Below are positions 7,916-18,472 of a stretch of DNA of 64,000 nucleotides, one piece after another (positions within the stretch are counted from its first letter, which is position 1; each line of letters begins with the position of its first letter). This DNA comes from Halomonas sp. S3-1-1 (GTDB lineage: Bacteria > Pseudomonadota > Gammaproteobacteria > Pseudomonadales > Halomonadaceae). The notes under the pieces were generated by a model. It made no database searches, was not told where the DNA came from, and worked only from the letters and a program-made list of their open reading frames with translations. The DNA is taken from assembly GCF_023757625.1 (NCBI RefSeq), contig NZ_JALGBZ010000007.1:1-64000 (forward strand), read 5' to 3'. The translations under genes were made by a program, and so were the position numbers.

Positions 7916-9088
7916 ATGGGCTTCGATTTTGCCACGCCTGTCGAGCGGCGCCACCCCGAAGGCGGCTACTCGTCACAAAAATGGCACCGCTACGGCGCCG
8001 ACATCCTGCCGCTGTGGGTGGCGGACATGGACTTTCGCTCGCCGCCGGCGGTGATCGAGGCGCTCGAGCGCCGCGTCGCCCACGGCGTATACGGCTACGG
8101 CGAGGTGCCCGCCTCACTCAAGAAGACGCTTTGCGACTGGAGTGCTACGCACTACGACTGGCCGATCGAGGCCGAGTGGCAGCACTGGCTGCCCGGCGTG
8201 GTACCCGCGCTGCACTTTGCCACACTCGCGCTGACAAAGCCCGGTGACGCCGTGCTTACCGCCACGCCCATCTACCCGCCGTTTCTGGCCGTGGCCGAGC
8301 GTACCGGGCGCCTGAGCCAGCAAGCGAGGCTCGCCGAACCCGCGGGCCCGGGTGAGCCCTGGCGGCTCGATCTCGAAGCGCTGGAAGCCGCCATCACGCC
8401 GGAAACGCGGCTGCTGCTCTGGTGCCACCCGCACAACCCGACCGGCCGCGTCTGGCGCCATGAAGAGCTGGCCGGGTTGGCTGAGCTGGTCGAGCGCTTC
8501 GATCTCTTCGTGGTGTCCGACGAGCTTCACTGTGATCTGCTGCTCGAACAAGGCGCGCGCCACCGTCCGCTGGCCGCGCTGTTTCCGGCGCTCGCCCGGC
8601 GCACGATCACGCTCTGGGCGCCGTCCAAGACCTTCAATCTGGCAGGGCTCTCGAGCGCCTGCGCGGTCATTCCAGACGCGGCTATCCGCCAGCGCTTTGC
8701 CACGGCCTGCAAGGGCCTGCTTCCGGAGGTGAACGTGCTGGGGCTGGTGGCCGCCGAAGCTGCCTATGGAGAGGGCGAACCCTGGCGTCAGGCGCTGCTC
8801 GAGGTGCTGCGCAGCCATCGCGACAGGCTGGAACGTTATGTGGCCAACTGGCCCGGGGTGAGCCTGAGCGCCCCACAAGCGACCTATCTGGCGTGGCTCG
8901 ACGTGCGTCAGGCGAACCTGGGCGATTCGCCTTATCAAACGCTCAAGGAGCGGGCGGGGGTGGCGCTTTCCGACGGGGCAGCGTTTGGCCGCCCCGGCTT
9001 TCTGCGCCTAAATTTCGGCACCACGGTCGCCGAGCTGGAGGCGGCGCTTGCGAGGCTTGATGCGGTGCTCGGGGCCGCGGCTCAGTAG
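7916..9088 (+). CDS. MalY/PatB-family PLP-dependent C-S lyase or aminotransferase
   Basis: 390 aa, the usual length of the MalY/PatB subgroup of fold-type I PLP enzymes. N-terminal signature LPLWVADMDFRSPP, the WCHPHNPTGR block, VVSDELHCDL (cofactor-binding Asp) and the Schiff-base lysine in APSKTFNLAGL near residue 235 are all present. Members perform beta-elimination on cystathionine or other Cys S-conjugates. ATG at 7916 is preferred to GTG 7904. The last codons overlap the convergent ybbN homologue by 7 bp. Confidence 0.9.
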   Translation: MGFDFATPVERRHPEGGYSSQKWHRYGADILPLWVADMDFRSPPAVIEALERRVAHGVYGYGEVPASLKKTLCDWSATHYDWPIEAEWQHWLPGVVPALHFATLALTKPGDAVLTATPIYPPFLAVAERTGRLSQQARLAEPAGPGEPWRLDLEALEAAITPETRLLLWCHPHNPTGRVWRHEELAGLAELVERFDLFVVSDELHCDLLLEQGARHRPLAALFPALARRTITLWAPSKTFNLAGLSSACAVIPDAAIRQRFATACKGLLPEVNVLGLVAAEAAYGEGEPWRQALLEVLRSHRDRLERYVANWPGVSLSAPQATYLAWLDVRQANLGDSPYQTLKERAGVALSDGAAFGRPGFLRLNFGTTVAELEAALARLDAVLGAAAQ

Positions 9089-10020
9089 AGCAGGGCGAAC
9101 AGCTTGCGCCGATAGGCCACGGTCAACGGGTGATCGGCGCCGAGGGCGTCGAACACCTGCAACAGCGTCTTGCGCGCGGCGTCATCGTTATAGGCGCGGT
9201 CAGCCTTCATCAGCGCCAGAAGCCCTTCGAGGCCCGTATCGTAGTCGCCGTCGGCAACCTGGCGCAGGGCACGCTGGTAGCGCGCTTCGCTGTCGTCGCG
9301 ATCACCCAGCGCGGCGATCTCCTCTGCGCTGAGCGCCTGCTCGCTGAATTCGATGCTGGCGCGCACGCCGCGGGCGGCTGCTCCTTCGCGCTCCTCCGGC
9401 GGCAGGTTGTCGAGCACCCCGCGCGCCTCGTCGCGCTGGCCCTCGGCGACGAGTACTTTGGCAAATGCCACCTGGTAGGCGTGATACTCCGGGTACTGGG
9501 TGATCATCGTCTGATAGATCTCTTTGGCAGTGGCGGTGTCGCCCTCGGCCAGCGCCGCTTCGGCCTGCTCTTCCGGCGTCGCCGGCGCGTCCTCCGGGGC
9601 CTGAATGTAGCGCCCAAGCCACTCGCGCACCTCTTTTTCCGGCTTTGCGCCCTGGAATCCATCGACCAGGCCGCCTTGGCTTACGAGCTTCACATCCGGC
9701 ACCGAGCGCACGCCGAGCTGCGCGGCGATCTCCGGGTTGGCCTGGGCGTCTAGCTTGGCCAGCAGGAAGGCGCCGCCGTACTCCAGCGCCAGCTTCTCGA
9801 GCACGCTGATAAGCTGCTGGCAGGGTTCGTTGGCCGGCGAGTAGCTGTCGAGCAGCACCGGCACCTGGCTCGAGGCTTCCAGCACTTTCTGAATGTTGGC
9901 CGCGCTCAGCTCGATGATCACATCGTCGCGGGCGACGGCGGGCCGGCTGCCGCTAGCGGCAGTGTCGGCGGCGGGTTCGGCCGTCAGCGTATTTCCGGTG
10001 CGGGGATCAATAATCGACAT
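9082..10020 (-). CDS. ybbN: CnoX/YbbN thioredoxin-fold co-chaperone
   Basis: 312 aa. N-terminal thioredoxin domain (residues about 35-140) followed by TPR-like helices, the architecture of CnoX/YbbN, which protects proteins from over-oxidation and hands them to GroEL/DnaK. The catalytic WCxxC is replaced by SYSPANEPCQQ, which keeps only one cysteine, as in E. coli YbbN. It is therefore unlikely to be a classical dithiol oxidoreductase. The Pro of the cis-Pro loop is kept in GVRSVPDVKLV. Confidence 0.88.
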   Translation of the reverse strand: MSIIDPRTGNTLTAEPAADTAASGSRPAVARDDVIIELSAANIQKVLEASSQVPVLLDSYSPANEPCQQLISVLEKLALEYGGAFLLAKLDAQANPEIAAQLGVRSVPDVKLVSQGGLVDGFQGAKPEKEVREWLGRYIQAPEDAPATPEEQAEAALAEGDTATAKEIYQTMITQYPEYHAYQVAFAKVLVAEGQRDEARGVLDNLPPEEREGAAARGVRASIEFSEQALSAEEIAALGDRDDSEARYQRALRQVADGDYDTGLEGLLALMKADRAYNDDAARKTLLQVFDALGADHPLTVAYRRKLFALLY

Positions 10021-10139
10021 GTCACGTTCTGCGCTCTGCTAGGGAAAGAATAAAACAAGCATGGCACATGATATTAAGGCGGGGAGGGCGTTATTCAAGC
10101 GGCGCCGCGCAGGCGGCGACACCGCAAAGGTATGACCGG

Positions 10140-10493
10140 TTACTGGCGGGCGTCGAGCTCGGCCTGCATGTCATCGATCATGGCGTACATGTCGTCACAT
10201 AGTGCCTGGGAGGGCTCGTGGTCCGAGCCTGGCTCCATCATTTCAAGTTCTTCCTGATGGCGGCCAAGCACCTCCTGAACGTTGCCGGCGCTGGTGATCG
10301 CTTCCATGTCGGCGGTAAGATCCTCGGCGGTTTTGCCCTGCTGCATCTGGTTGGCCGCGTAGGCTTCCAGCTGATCGTACACGTTCTGATTGGCGGCCAT
10401 CAGCGCCTCGGACGAGCACGCTTGGCTCTGGGCGAAGGCGCCCTGGGTGGTCAGGGCAGCGGCCAGGCTCAGAAATAGTGCGATTTTTTTCAT
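10140..10493 (-). CDS. Small exported protein downstream of nikE
   Basis: 117 aa. A clear Sec signal peptide (MKKIALFLSLAAALTTQGAFA, cleavage near residue 21) leads into a short acidic helical mature protein with two Cys (QACSSE and ALCDDMY) that could form a disulphide. No family recognised. It begins 33 bp after the nikE stop on the same strand with AAGGAT as SD, so it may be the last gene of the nickel operon; a role there is only inferred from position. Confidence 0.7.
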   Translation of the reverse strand: MKKIALFLSLAAALTTQGAFAQSQACSSEALMAANQNVYDQLEAYAANQMQQGKTAEDLTADMEAITSAGNVQEVLGRHQEELEMMEPGSDHEPSQALCDDMYAMIDDMQAELDARQ

Positions 10494-10526
10494 GAAGAGA
10501 CATCCTTTATAGGTAGAGCGTTGCGA

Positions 10527-11357
10527 TCAAGAGACACTCTCAAGCGCGAGGCGTTCCCGTAATGGCGTCATTTGTTTGGGTAAAGCCGGCAGCACCGCTT
10601 GGCAAAGCGCCTGACCCTCAGGTGATGTCAGCGTCAACGGCGAGGTGACGGGGCGATCCTCGACCAGTTGCCCGGCGCCCATGACGAGTACCCGCGAGCA
10701 GAAGCGCTCGACCAGGCGAAGATCGTGAGTGACGAACAAGAACGCCACGCCGACATCGCGCTTAAGCGCAGTGAAAAGCTCGAGCATCTGGATTTGCAGG
10801 TGCAGGTCCAGATTCGACACCGCTTCATCGAGCACGATCAGCGACGGCCGGGGCGCCAGCGCGCGGGCGATACACACGCGCTGAAGCTGGCCGCCGCTGA
10901 GCTCGAAGGGGTAGCGGCGGGCAAGCCGGTGCGCCAGGCCAACGGCTTCGAGAAGCTCCGCCACCCGGGCCGGGTGCTGGGCACGGGGTAAATCGGTCAG
11001 GTGAATCAGCGGCTCGCTGATGATCTCGGCCACGGTGAGGCGCGGATTCACCGCGCTCTGCGGGTCCTGAAACACCATCTGCACCTGGCGGCGAAACGCC
11101 TGCCAGCCGGGTTTGTCGAGCGTCGAGATCGCCTTGCCTTGAAAGCGCACCGTGCCCTGGCGTGGCGTTTCGAGCCCGGTGAGCAGGCGCGCCAAAGTGC
11201 TCTTGCCGCAGCCGCTGCGCCCCAGAAGCCCCAGGGTTTCGCCCTGGGCGATGTAAAGCGACACCGCTTCCAGCACGGGCGGGGCCGGGCGGCGGCGCAA
11301 AAAGGATCGTCTCGAGGCGTAGCCGTGAGAGACGCCGTCGGCGCTTAGAAAACTCAT
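10527..11357 (-). CDS. nikE: Nickel ABC importer ATPase NikE
   Basis: 276 aa ABC ATPase of the oligopeptide/nickel class. Walker A GLLGRSGCGKSTLARLL near residue 45, signature LSGGQLQRVCIARAL near residue 157, Walker B SLIVLDEAVSNLD and the His switch THDLR are complete. It is the fifth cistron of nikABCDE and pairs with NikD to power uptake. Assignment to nickel rests on the adjacent NikA homologue and NikR-type box. It starts 10 bp after nikD ends. Confidence 0.88.
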   Translation of the reverse strand: MSFLSADGVSHGYASRRSFLRRRPAPPVLEAVSLYIAQGETLGLLGRSGCGKSTLARLLTGLETPRQGTVRFQGKAISTLDKPGWQAFRRQVQMVFQDPQSAVNPRLTVAEIISEPLIHLTDLPRAQHPARVAELLEAVGLAHRLARRYPFELSGGQLQRVCIARALAPRPSLIVLDEAVSNLDLHLQIQMLELFTALKRDVGVAFLFVTHDLRLVERFCSRVLVMGAGQLVEDRPVTSPLTLTSPEGQALCQAVLPALPKQMTPLRERLALESVS

Positions 11358-11367
11358 GTGATAACCC

Positions 11368-12159
11368 TCATGACGGTGCCTGCAGATGGGGATAGAGCGC
11401 CAGGTGCGCCTCGACCAGTGCCTGGCTGACGCCGTGCTGCGGGCGCTTAAACAGCGTTTCGACCGGTGCGCTCTCCACCAGCCGGCCCTGGTCCATCACC
11501 AGCACCCGGTCGGCCAGGCGCGCCACCACGCCCATGTCGTGGGTGATCAGCAAAATCCCCAGGCCGAAGCGCGTACGCAGGTCGGCGAGCAGGTCGAGAA
11601 TGTCGCGCTGGTGGATCACGTCGAGATCCGTGGTCGGCTCGTCGGCGAACAGAAACGGCGCCTCGCTTGCCAGCGCCAGCGCGATCATCGTGCGCTGAAG
11701 CATGCCGCCGCTCATTTCAAACGGGTAAAGCTTTAAAAGACGCTCGGGGTCATCGAGGCCCGCGTCCAGCATCGCCTGGCGAGTGCGCGGGCCGCGCGCC
11801 TTTCTGGCCACGCCAAGGCCTTTGAGCGTCTCATCGAAGTGGCTTTTGAGCGTGCGCACCGGATTGAAGGCGCTGCGCGGGTTTTGCATGATCGAGGCCA
11901 CCACCCGCCCGCGTAAGAGCGTCGCGGCGATCGGCGCGCCGTCGAGGTGGGCCTGGCCCGCGCGTTTGAGCGTGCCGCTGGGCAGGGTGTCGAGGGCCGC
12001 CGCGCAGCTCAGCGACTTGCCCGAGCCGCTGACGCCGACCAGCGCCACCACTTCGCCGCGCGCGAGGGTGATCGAGACGTCGTCGACCAGGCGCCCGTCG
12101 CGGGTGTCGACGGTCATGCCTTCAAGCGTCAGGGTGCGGTGCGTGGGCGGCGCGTTCAA
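11368..12159 (-). CDS. nikD: Nickel ABC importer ATPase NikD
   Basis: 263 aa from a TTG start whose TTGA overlaps the nikC stop codon; GGGAG sits 8 nt before it. The longer frame to 12321 is only shadow within nikC. Walker A ALVGVSGSGKSLSCAAAL (Lys-Ser present), signature MSGGMLQRTMIALAL, Walker B PFLFADEPTTDLD and THDMGVV are all present. The SGGMLQR form of the signature is typical of the D subunit of Dpp/Nik transporters. Confidence 0.88.
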   Translation of the reverse strand: MNAPPTHRTLTLEGMTVDTRDGRLVDDVSITLARGEVVALVGVSGSGKSLSCAAALDTLPSGTLKRAGQAHLDGAPIAATLLRGRVVASIMQNPRSAFNPVRTLKSHFDETLKGLGVARKARGPRTRQAMLDAGLDDPERLLKLYPFEMSGGMLQRTMIALALASEAPFLFADEPTTDLDVIHQRDILDLLADLRTRFGLGILLITHDMGVVARLADRVLVMDQGRLVESAPVETLFKRPQHGVSQALVEAHLALYPHLQAPS

Positions 12160-13037
12160 TGCATGTGCTCCCGTTGGAGTTGAGGGTCGAGGCGGTCGCG
12201 CAGCGCGTCGCCCAGCAGGTTGAAGGCCATCACGCTCACAAACAGCGCAAGCCCCGGCCAGAGCATCAGCATCGGTTGGGTCCAGACAAACTGGCGCGCA
12301 TCCGAGAGCATTACGCCCCACTCTGGTGTCGGCGCGGCGACGCCGAGCCCGAGAAACGAAAGGCCTGAGACGTGCAGCATGATGTGACCGATATCGAGTG
12401 AGGCGAGTACCGCCAGCTGTGACAGCGTGGACGGCAGCAGGTGGCGGGTAAAGATGCGCAGCCGCCCGGCGCCGGCCATGCGCGCGGCGCTGATGTAGTC
12501 ACGATGCTTGAGCGACAGCACCACCGAACGCACGATGCGTGCGTACCAGGCCCAGTGGGAGAGCGCGATGGCGAGTATCACGTTGACCAGGCCCGTGCCC
12601 AGCATGCCGATCATGAACAGCGACAGCACGAAGGTGGGAAAGGTCAGAAAGATGTCCGTCATCCGCATGGCGATCTGGTCGAAACGCCCGCCGATGAATC
12701 CGGCGCTGCCGCCCACCACGATGCCCATCGCCAGCAGCAGCGAAAGCGTTACGGCGACCACGCCGAGCGAGACCCGCGTGCCCTCCAGAAGCCTTGCGAG
12801 AATGTCGCGCCCCAGATGGTCGGTGCCGAGCCAGTGCGTGGCGCTCGGCGGGGCGAGGCGCTCGGGCAGCGCCACGGCGTTGGGGTCGAACGGCGAAAGC
12901 CCGGCGCCGAACAGCGCCACGAATACCAGCCCCGCCACCAGCGCCAGGGCGATGTAGGTGGTTAGCCGCGCCCTGAGCAAGCGCCCCTGAGATGGAAATT
13001 GAGACGACGGCGATAACGGTGCGCTTGACGTGCTCAC
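12156..13037 (-). CDS. nikC: Nickel ABC importer permease NikC
   Basis: 293 aa from GTG 13037, which overlaps the nikB stop as GTGA, with GGGAGGG upstream. It has about six transmembrane segments, the N-terminal [20 protein letters not shown] element with [17 protein letters not shown] typical of DppC/NikC, and the EAA loop [17 protein letters not shown] for coupling to the ATPases. It forms the inner-membrane channel with NikB. Confidence 0.9.
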   Translation of the reverse strand: MSTSSAPLSPSSQFPSQGRLLRARLTTYIALALVAGLVFVALFGAGLSPFDPNAVALPERLAPPSATHWLGTDHLGRDILARLLEGTRVSLGVVAVTLSLLLAMGIVVGGSAGFIGGRFDQIAMRMTDIFLTFPTFVLSLFMIGMLGTGLVNVILAIALSHWAWYARIVRSVVLSLKHRDYISAARMAGAGRLRIFTRHLLPSTLSQLAVLASLDIGHIMLHVSGLSFLGLGVAAPTPEWGVMLSDARQFVWTQPMLMLWPGLALFVSVMAFNLLGDALRDRLDPQLQREHMH

Positions 13038-13978
13038 TGTACGCCCTCCCTGGAAATGCGAATGCGCGGGTCGGCGGCAGCGTAGACGATATCGACGATC
13101 AGGTTGCAGACCACGAAGATCGTCACCATCAGCAGCGTGAAGCACTGGATGACCGGGTAGTCGCGGTTGAAGATCGCCGACACGGCGTAGCGCCCGATGC
13201 CGGGCCAGCCAAAGATGCTCTCGATGATCAGCGTGCCGCCGATCAGCTCGCCGACGTGCATGCCGGTGGCGGTAATGATTGGAAGCAGGGCGTTTCTCAG
13301 CACGTGGCGACGCTCCACCTCGCGCTCACCGAGCCCGCGCAGGCGGGCGTACTGCACGTGGCGCTGGCCTCCCACCTCCAGCATGCTGGCGCGCAGCAGC
13401 CGCGCGTTGATCGAAAGCGACATCAGCGAGATCGCCACCGCCGGTAACACCAGGTGCGCGACCCCGCCGCGGCCCATCGGCGGAAGCCACCCCAGCGTGA
13501 CCGAAAACAGCAGCACCAGCAGAAAGCCGAGCCAGAAGTTGGGCATCGACACGCCGAAAAAAGCGATCAGGCGCACGACGATATCCGGAGCGCGGTGGTG
13601 GTGACGCGCCGCCCAGCGCCCGAGCGGGATCGACACCAGCAGCGTCAGCACCAGCGCGACGCCGGCAAGCTCGAGGGTGGCCGGTAGAAAGTGCAGCATG
13701 TCCTCGAATACCGGGCGCTGAGTGGCGTAGGAGACGCCGAAATCGAGGCGCAAAGCGCTTGAAAGCCATTGGACGTACTGGGTGATCAGCGGCTGGTCGA
13801 GACCCAGCGCCGCCCGAGCGTGCTCGAGCGCCTGGGGGGTGGGCGGCACCTGAGAGAGGCGCAGGTAGTCCATCGCCGGGTCCGACGGGCCCAGGCGCAG
13901 CAGCAAAAAGATGATGATGGACGCCGCCAGCAGCAGTAGCGGCAGCAGCAACAGCCGCTTGAGGATAAAACCGGCCAT
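13034..13978 (-). CDS. nikB: Nickel ABC importer permease NikB
   Basis: 314 aa, six predicted transmembrane segments. An N-terminal membrane anchor ([20 protein letters not shown]) is followed by the DPAMDYLRL and [16 protein letters not shown] periplasmic segment characteristic of DppB/NikB, and the EAA-loop-like [23 protein letters not shown] overlaps the nikA stop by 4 nt (ATGA), so the operon is translationally coupled. Confidence 0.9.
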   Translation of the reverse strand: MAGFILKRLLLLPLLLLAASIIIFLLLRLGPSDPAMDYLRLSQVPPTPQALEHARAALGLDQPLITQYVQWLSSALRLDFGVSYATQRPVFEDMLHFLPATLELAGVALVLTLLVSIPLGRWAARHHHRAPDIVVRLIAFFGVSMPNFWLGFLLVLLFSVTLGWLPPMGRGGVAHLVLPAVAISLMSLSINARLLRASMLEVGGQRHVQYARLRGLGEREVERRHVLRNALLPIITATGMHVGELIGGTLIIESIFGWPGIGRYAVSAIFNRDYPVIQCFTLLMVTIFVVCNLIVDIVYAAADPRIRISREGVQ

Positions 13979-15543
13979 CAGCGCTCGGCCTCGGGGGTGA
14001 ACTGGTCAAACGGAATTTCGCTGGCCATGGCGCCAAAGTGGATCTCGCCGACCTTGGGTGAAGCCACGGCGAGCACGTTGGAATAGGTCAGCGGCAGATA
14101 AACGGCGGCCTCGTGCAGGCGGGTCAGCAGCGTCTCGTAAAGCGCCTGGCGCTGCGTCTCGTCGGTCGACGCAAGAATGTCGCCGATCAGCGCGTCGATG
14201 TCGGGTTTGTCGGCAAGCCCCAGCTGCGCCTGGTAGTCGGCGTGGGCGGGGGCGCGCATGGCGCTGATGAAGGCGTGGGGGTCAAAAGGCGCCCCCCAGG
14301 TACGATTGAAGATCATGCCGAAGCGCCCGTCGCGCTGGCGGGCGTAGACACTGCTCTCCTCCTCGCCGATCAGGCGAACCATCATGCCAAGCGCTGAAAG
14401 CTCCGCCTGGATGATTTCTGCGGTGGATTTCGACACCGCATCGTTGCCAACGAACACCAGATCGATCTGCAGCGGCTCGCCATCCTTCATGCGCACGCCG
14501 CGATCGAGGCGCCAGCCCGCCTCATCGAGCAGCTCGGCGGCGCGCTCGGGGTTAAACGCGTAGGGGGTGAGCCCTACATCGGCGTAGGGCACGCCCGGGG
14601 CGAACAGTGTATCGGCGACCTGCTGCGTACCGTAGAAGACGCTTTCGGCGATGCTGGCCTTGTCCACCGCGTGGTTGATCGCCTGGCGTACGGCCAGATC
14701 CGCCGTGGCGCCGCGCTGGCTGTTCATCGCCAGCATCAGGGTCTCCATCGGCTCGGAAAGCGCCGTTGTGTAGCGCCCGCTATCGGCGAGTCGCTCGAAA
14801 GTGTCCGGCGAGATGAGCCCTTGTGAGCCGTAGATCAAATCGATATCACCGGTCTGCAGCGCGATGGCGCGGGTGTTGGGGTCGGCGATGACATGAACGT
14901 CGACCTCCTCGAACGCCGGCGCCGTGCCCCAGTAGCTGTCGTTGCGTTTAAAACGGTCGAATTCGCCCAGGCGCGTTTCGTCGAGTACCCAAGCCCCAGT
15001 GCCGATGGGCGCACGAATGCCGCCGGAGGCGTCGTCGGTCAACTGCGAAGGCGCCACGAAGCGAAAAGGGCGAGGCAGGGTGAGATCCTGCAGTAGCGGA
15101 TAGTAGGGTGCCTGGAGGGTTAGCTCGACGGTAGCCTCGTCCAGCGCGCGTACGCGATCGATCTGATGGGTCAGCTCGAGCCATGCGTGGGGAGCGGGGT
15201 TGGCCAGGATCGCGTCGAAGTTGGCGACCACCGCCGCCGCATCGAAGGGCTCGCCGTTGGAAAAGCGTACGTCCTCGCGCAGATGGAAGGTGTAGGTGCG
15301 CCGGTCCTCCGAAATATCCCAACTTTCGGCAAGCCAGGGGGCGATCGAACCGTCGGTTTGGTAGCGCACTAGCGGTTCATACACCATCGCCTGGGCGAAC
15401 ATTTGGTTGGGGGTGTAACGGTGCGGGTTCAACGGCCCTACGTTGGTCGGCCAGGAAACGTCGAGCCGCGTTTGGGCCGCGGCCGGCCCGTCGAACCCCA
15501 GAGCCAGGGAGAGCGCCAGAAGGGCACCTAAAGCTGCGCGCAT
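13978..15543 (-). CDS. nikA: Periplasmic nickel-binding protein NikA
   Basis: 521 aa, SBP_bac_5 family. A Sec signal peptide covers residues 1 to about 23. Long stretches match E. coli NikA from memory: [25 protein letters not shown]-like [56 protein letters not shown] and [12 protein letters not shown]. The last contains the His equivalent to E. coli His416, which directly contacts nickel. Nickel, often as a Ni-histidine complex, is therefore the likely ligand rather than peptides. ATG at 15543 has GAGGT upstream; the extra eight upstream residues are not signal-like. A NikR-type palindrome lies 49 bp before the start. Confidence 0.93.
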   Translation of the reverse strand: MRAALGALLALSLALGFDGPAAAQTRLDVSWPTNVGPLNPHRYTPNQMFAQAMVYEPLVRYQTDGSIAPWLAESWDISEDRRTYTFHLREDVRFSNGEPFDAAAVVANFDAILANPAPHAWLELTHQIDRVRALDEATVELTLQAPYYPLLQDLTLPRPFRFVAPSQLTDDASGGIRAPIGTGAWVLDETRLGEFDRFKRNDSYWGTAPAFEEVDVHVIADPNTRAIALQTGDIDLIYGSQGLISPDTFERLADSGRYTTALSEPMETLMLAMNSQRGATADLAVRQAINHAVDKASIAESVFYGTQQVADTLFAPGVPYADVGLTPYAFNPERAAELLDEAGWRLDRGVRMKDGEPLQIDLVFVGNDAVSKSTAEIIQAELSALGMMVRLIGEEESSVYARQRDGRFGMIFNRTWGAPFDPHAFISAMRAPAHADYQAQLGLADKPDIDALIGDILASTDETQRQALYETLLTRLHEAAVYLPLTYSNVLAVASPKVGEIHFGAMASEIPFDQFTPEAER

Positions 15544-15591
15544 GATTACCTCGGTTCGCTCGAACATTCGCTCGAACGCGATGCAGAGTCA

Positions 15592-15619
15592 GTATGATGA
15601 ATTTAGAAAATTATCATAC
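15592..15619. promoter_or_regulatory. NikR-type operator upstream of nikA
   Basis: GTATGA at 15592-15597 and TCATAC at 15614-15619 are exactly 16 bp apart. This is a perfect match to the GTATGA-N16-TCATAC operator described for E. coli NikR, and it lies between nikA and znuA in the nikA promoter region. It predicts Ni-dependent repression of nikABCDE. No nikR gene is in the window. Confidence 0.85.
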
Positions 15620-15682
15620 TTTCCCACCGAGGCGTAGGCAGGCGCCCGCTCGCGGCCCTTCAAAACGAGCGGTCGCCGCGCT

Positions 15683-16741
<1,059 letters not shown>

Positions 16742-16830
16742 GGTGTGCTCCAGAGAGTCATCGAGGGTTGGTTAGGTGACGGCCTTTTACCGACAGCGGC
16801 AGGAAAGGGTCGTCAAGACTTGATAGTCAT

Positions 16831-16843
16831 GTTATAACATAAC
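16831..16843. promoter_or_regulatory. Zur box between znuA and znuC
   Basis: GTTATAACATAAC fits the GTTATA-NN-ATAAC core of gammaproteobacterial Zur sites and is centred in the divergent znuA/znuC promoter region. It predicts zinc-dependent repression in both directions. The zur gene itself is not in this window. Confidence 0.8.
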
Positions 16844-16859
16844 AATAATTGGCAAGACG

Positions 16860-17627
16860 ATGCTACCGATGGAATTAGCCCCCACTACCCCGGACGAAGT
16901 GCTGGTGAGCGTTTCGCACCTGAGCGTGCGCTTCGGCGGCGAGTTCGTGCTCGAGAACATCGACCTGACGCTCTATCGCCACCAGGTACTCACGCTGATC
17001 GGCCCCAACGGGTCGGGCAAGTCGACGCTGGTCAAGACGCTGATCGGCGCGGTCAAGCCCGCCGCTGGCAGTGTGCGAGTCGGCGCAGGGCTGCGTATCG
17101 GCTACGTGCCCCAGCGCCTGCATCTCGACCCGACGCTGCCGATGACGGTCAAGCGCTTCATCAACCTGCCACACCGCCAGGACCCAGCGGCGGTCGAGCG
17201 CGCCCTCGACGAGGCCGGCGCCGGGCATCTTCTGCAGGCGACGATGAGCCACCTTTCCGGCGGCCAGTTCCAGCGCGTGCTCTTGGCGCGGGCGCTTCTG
17301 ACCCGGCCGGACATTCTGATTCTGGATGAGGCTACCCAGGGGCTCGACCAGCGCGGCACGGCAGAGTTCTATCGCCGTATCGAGGCGGTGCGCCAAAGTT
17401 ACGGCTGCGCCGTGCTGATGGTCAGCCACGACCTGAACGTGGTGATGCGCACCGCCGATCACGTCGTCTGCCTGAACCGTACCCTGTGCTGCGAAGGCAA
17501 ACCCGAGCGCGTCGCCTCCTCGCCGGACTACCAGGCGCTGTTCGGCGAGATGCTGGCCGACGACCAGGGCGCCAACCCCCTGGCGCTTTACCGCCATCAC
17601 CACGAGGAGCGCGCCAATGCTGGATGA
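16860..17627 (+). CDS. znuC: Zinc ABC importer ATPase ZnuC
   Basis: 255 aa. ABC ATPase of the metal-uptake class: Walker A LIGPNGSGKSTLVKTLIG near residue 43, signature LSGGQFQRVLLARALL near residue 132, Walker B DILILDEATQGLD and SHDLNVVM. The RIGYVPQRLHLDPTLP segment is typical of ZnuC. ATG at 16869 is an alternative start; neither has a strong SD. It overlaps znuB by 11 bp and heads a probable five-gene zinc operon. Confidence 0.93.
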   Translation: MLPMELAPTTPDEVLVSVSHLSVRFGGEFVLENIDLTLYRHQVLTLIGPNGSGKSTLVKTLIGAVKPAAGSVRVGAGLRIGYVPQRLHLDPTLPMTVKRFINLPHRQDPAAVERALDEAGAGHLLQATMSHLSGGQFQRVLLARALLTRPDILILDEATQGLDQRGTAEFYRRIEAVRQSYGCAVLMVSHDLNVVMRTADHVVCLNRTLCCEGKPERVASSPDYQALFGEMLADDQGANPLALYRHHHEERANAG

Positions 17628-18432
17628 TTTCATGGTGCGCGCCACCCTCGCCGGCGTGCTGGTAGCGCTGGCTGCCGCCCCGCTTGGCTGCTTCGTCGTC
17701 TGGCGGCGCATGGCTTACTTTGGCGACGCCACCGCCCACGCGGCGATTCTCGGCGTGGCGCTGGCGCTGTTGATGAACATCTCGATCTTCGCCGGCGTGT
17801 TGATGGTGGCACTGCTCATGGCGGGCGGCGTGTCGATGCTCAGCGGGCGCGGCGTCGCCATGGATACGCTGCTCGGCGTTGCCGCCCACTCGGCGCTGGC
17901 GGTGGGGCTGGTGGCGGTGTCGTTTCTCTCCGGGGTGCGCATCGACCTCAACGCCTACCTGTTCGGCGACATTCTGGCCGTGGGTAGGAGTGATCTCTGG
18001 GTGATCGGCGGCGGCGCGGCGCTGGTGCTGGCGCTTCTGGGCTGGCGCTGGTCGTCGCTTCTGATGGCGACGATGAGCCGCGAGCTTGCCTACGCAAGCG
18101 GCATCGACCCACGCCGCGAACAGCTCATTTTGACCCTGGCGCTGGCCATGGTGGTGGCCGTGGCGCTCAAGGTCGTGGGCGTTTTGCTGATCACCGCGCT
18201 TCTGATCATTCCGGCGGCAGCGGCGCGCCCGTTTTGCCGCACCCCGGAGGCCATGGCAATCGGCGCCACCGGCGTGGCGCTCACGGCGGTGACCGGCGGC
18301 CTCAAAACCGCCTACCTGATGGATACGCCCACCGGTCCCACCATGGTGACGCTGGCCGCGGTGCTGTTTCTGCTGGCAACGCTTATAAGCCAGGGGGGTC
18401 GCCTGGCGCAGCGTTTGACGGCGCGGGCCTGA
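17617..18432 (+). CDS. znuB: Zinc ABC importer permease ZnuB
   Basis: 271 aa, ABC-3 family permease with about eight transmembrane segments. WRRMAYFGDATAHAAILGVAL near residue 30 is the family signature, and MSRELAYASGIDP is the cytoplasmic coupling region for ZnuC. The C-terminal block FLLATLISQGGRL completes a normal-length protein. It is translationally coupled to znuC. Confidence 0.93.
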   Translation: MLDDFMVRATLAGVLVALAAAPLGCFVVWRRMAYFGDATAHAAILGVALALLMNISIFAGVLMVALLMAGGVSMLSGRGVAMDTLLGVAAHSALAVGLVAVSFLSGVRIDLNAYLFGDILAVGRSDLWVIGGGAALVLALLGWRWSSLLMATMSRELAYASGIDPRREQLILTLALAMVVAVALKVVGVLLITALLIIPAAAARPFCRTPEAMAIGATGVALTAVTGGLKTAYLMDTPTGPTMVTLAAVLFLLATLISQGGRLAQRLTARA

Positions 18433-18472
18433 CCCGCCCGACATTTTTCTCGACCCGTTTCTGGAGACCGCC

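Noticed and set aside
9082-10020. YbbN homologue as an active thioredoxin
   Set aside because: The CxxC is missing (SPANEPCQQ); it fits the CnoX co-chaperone class.
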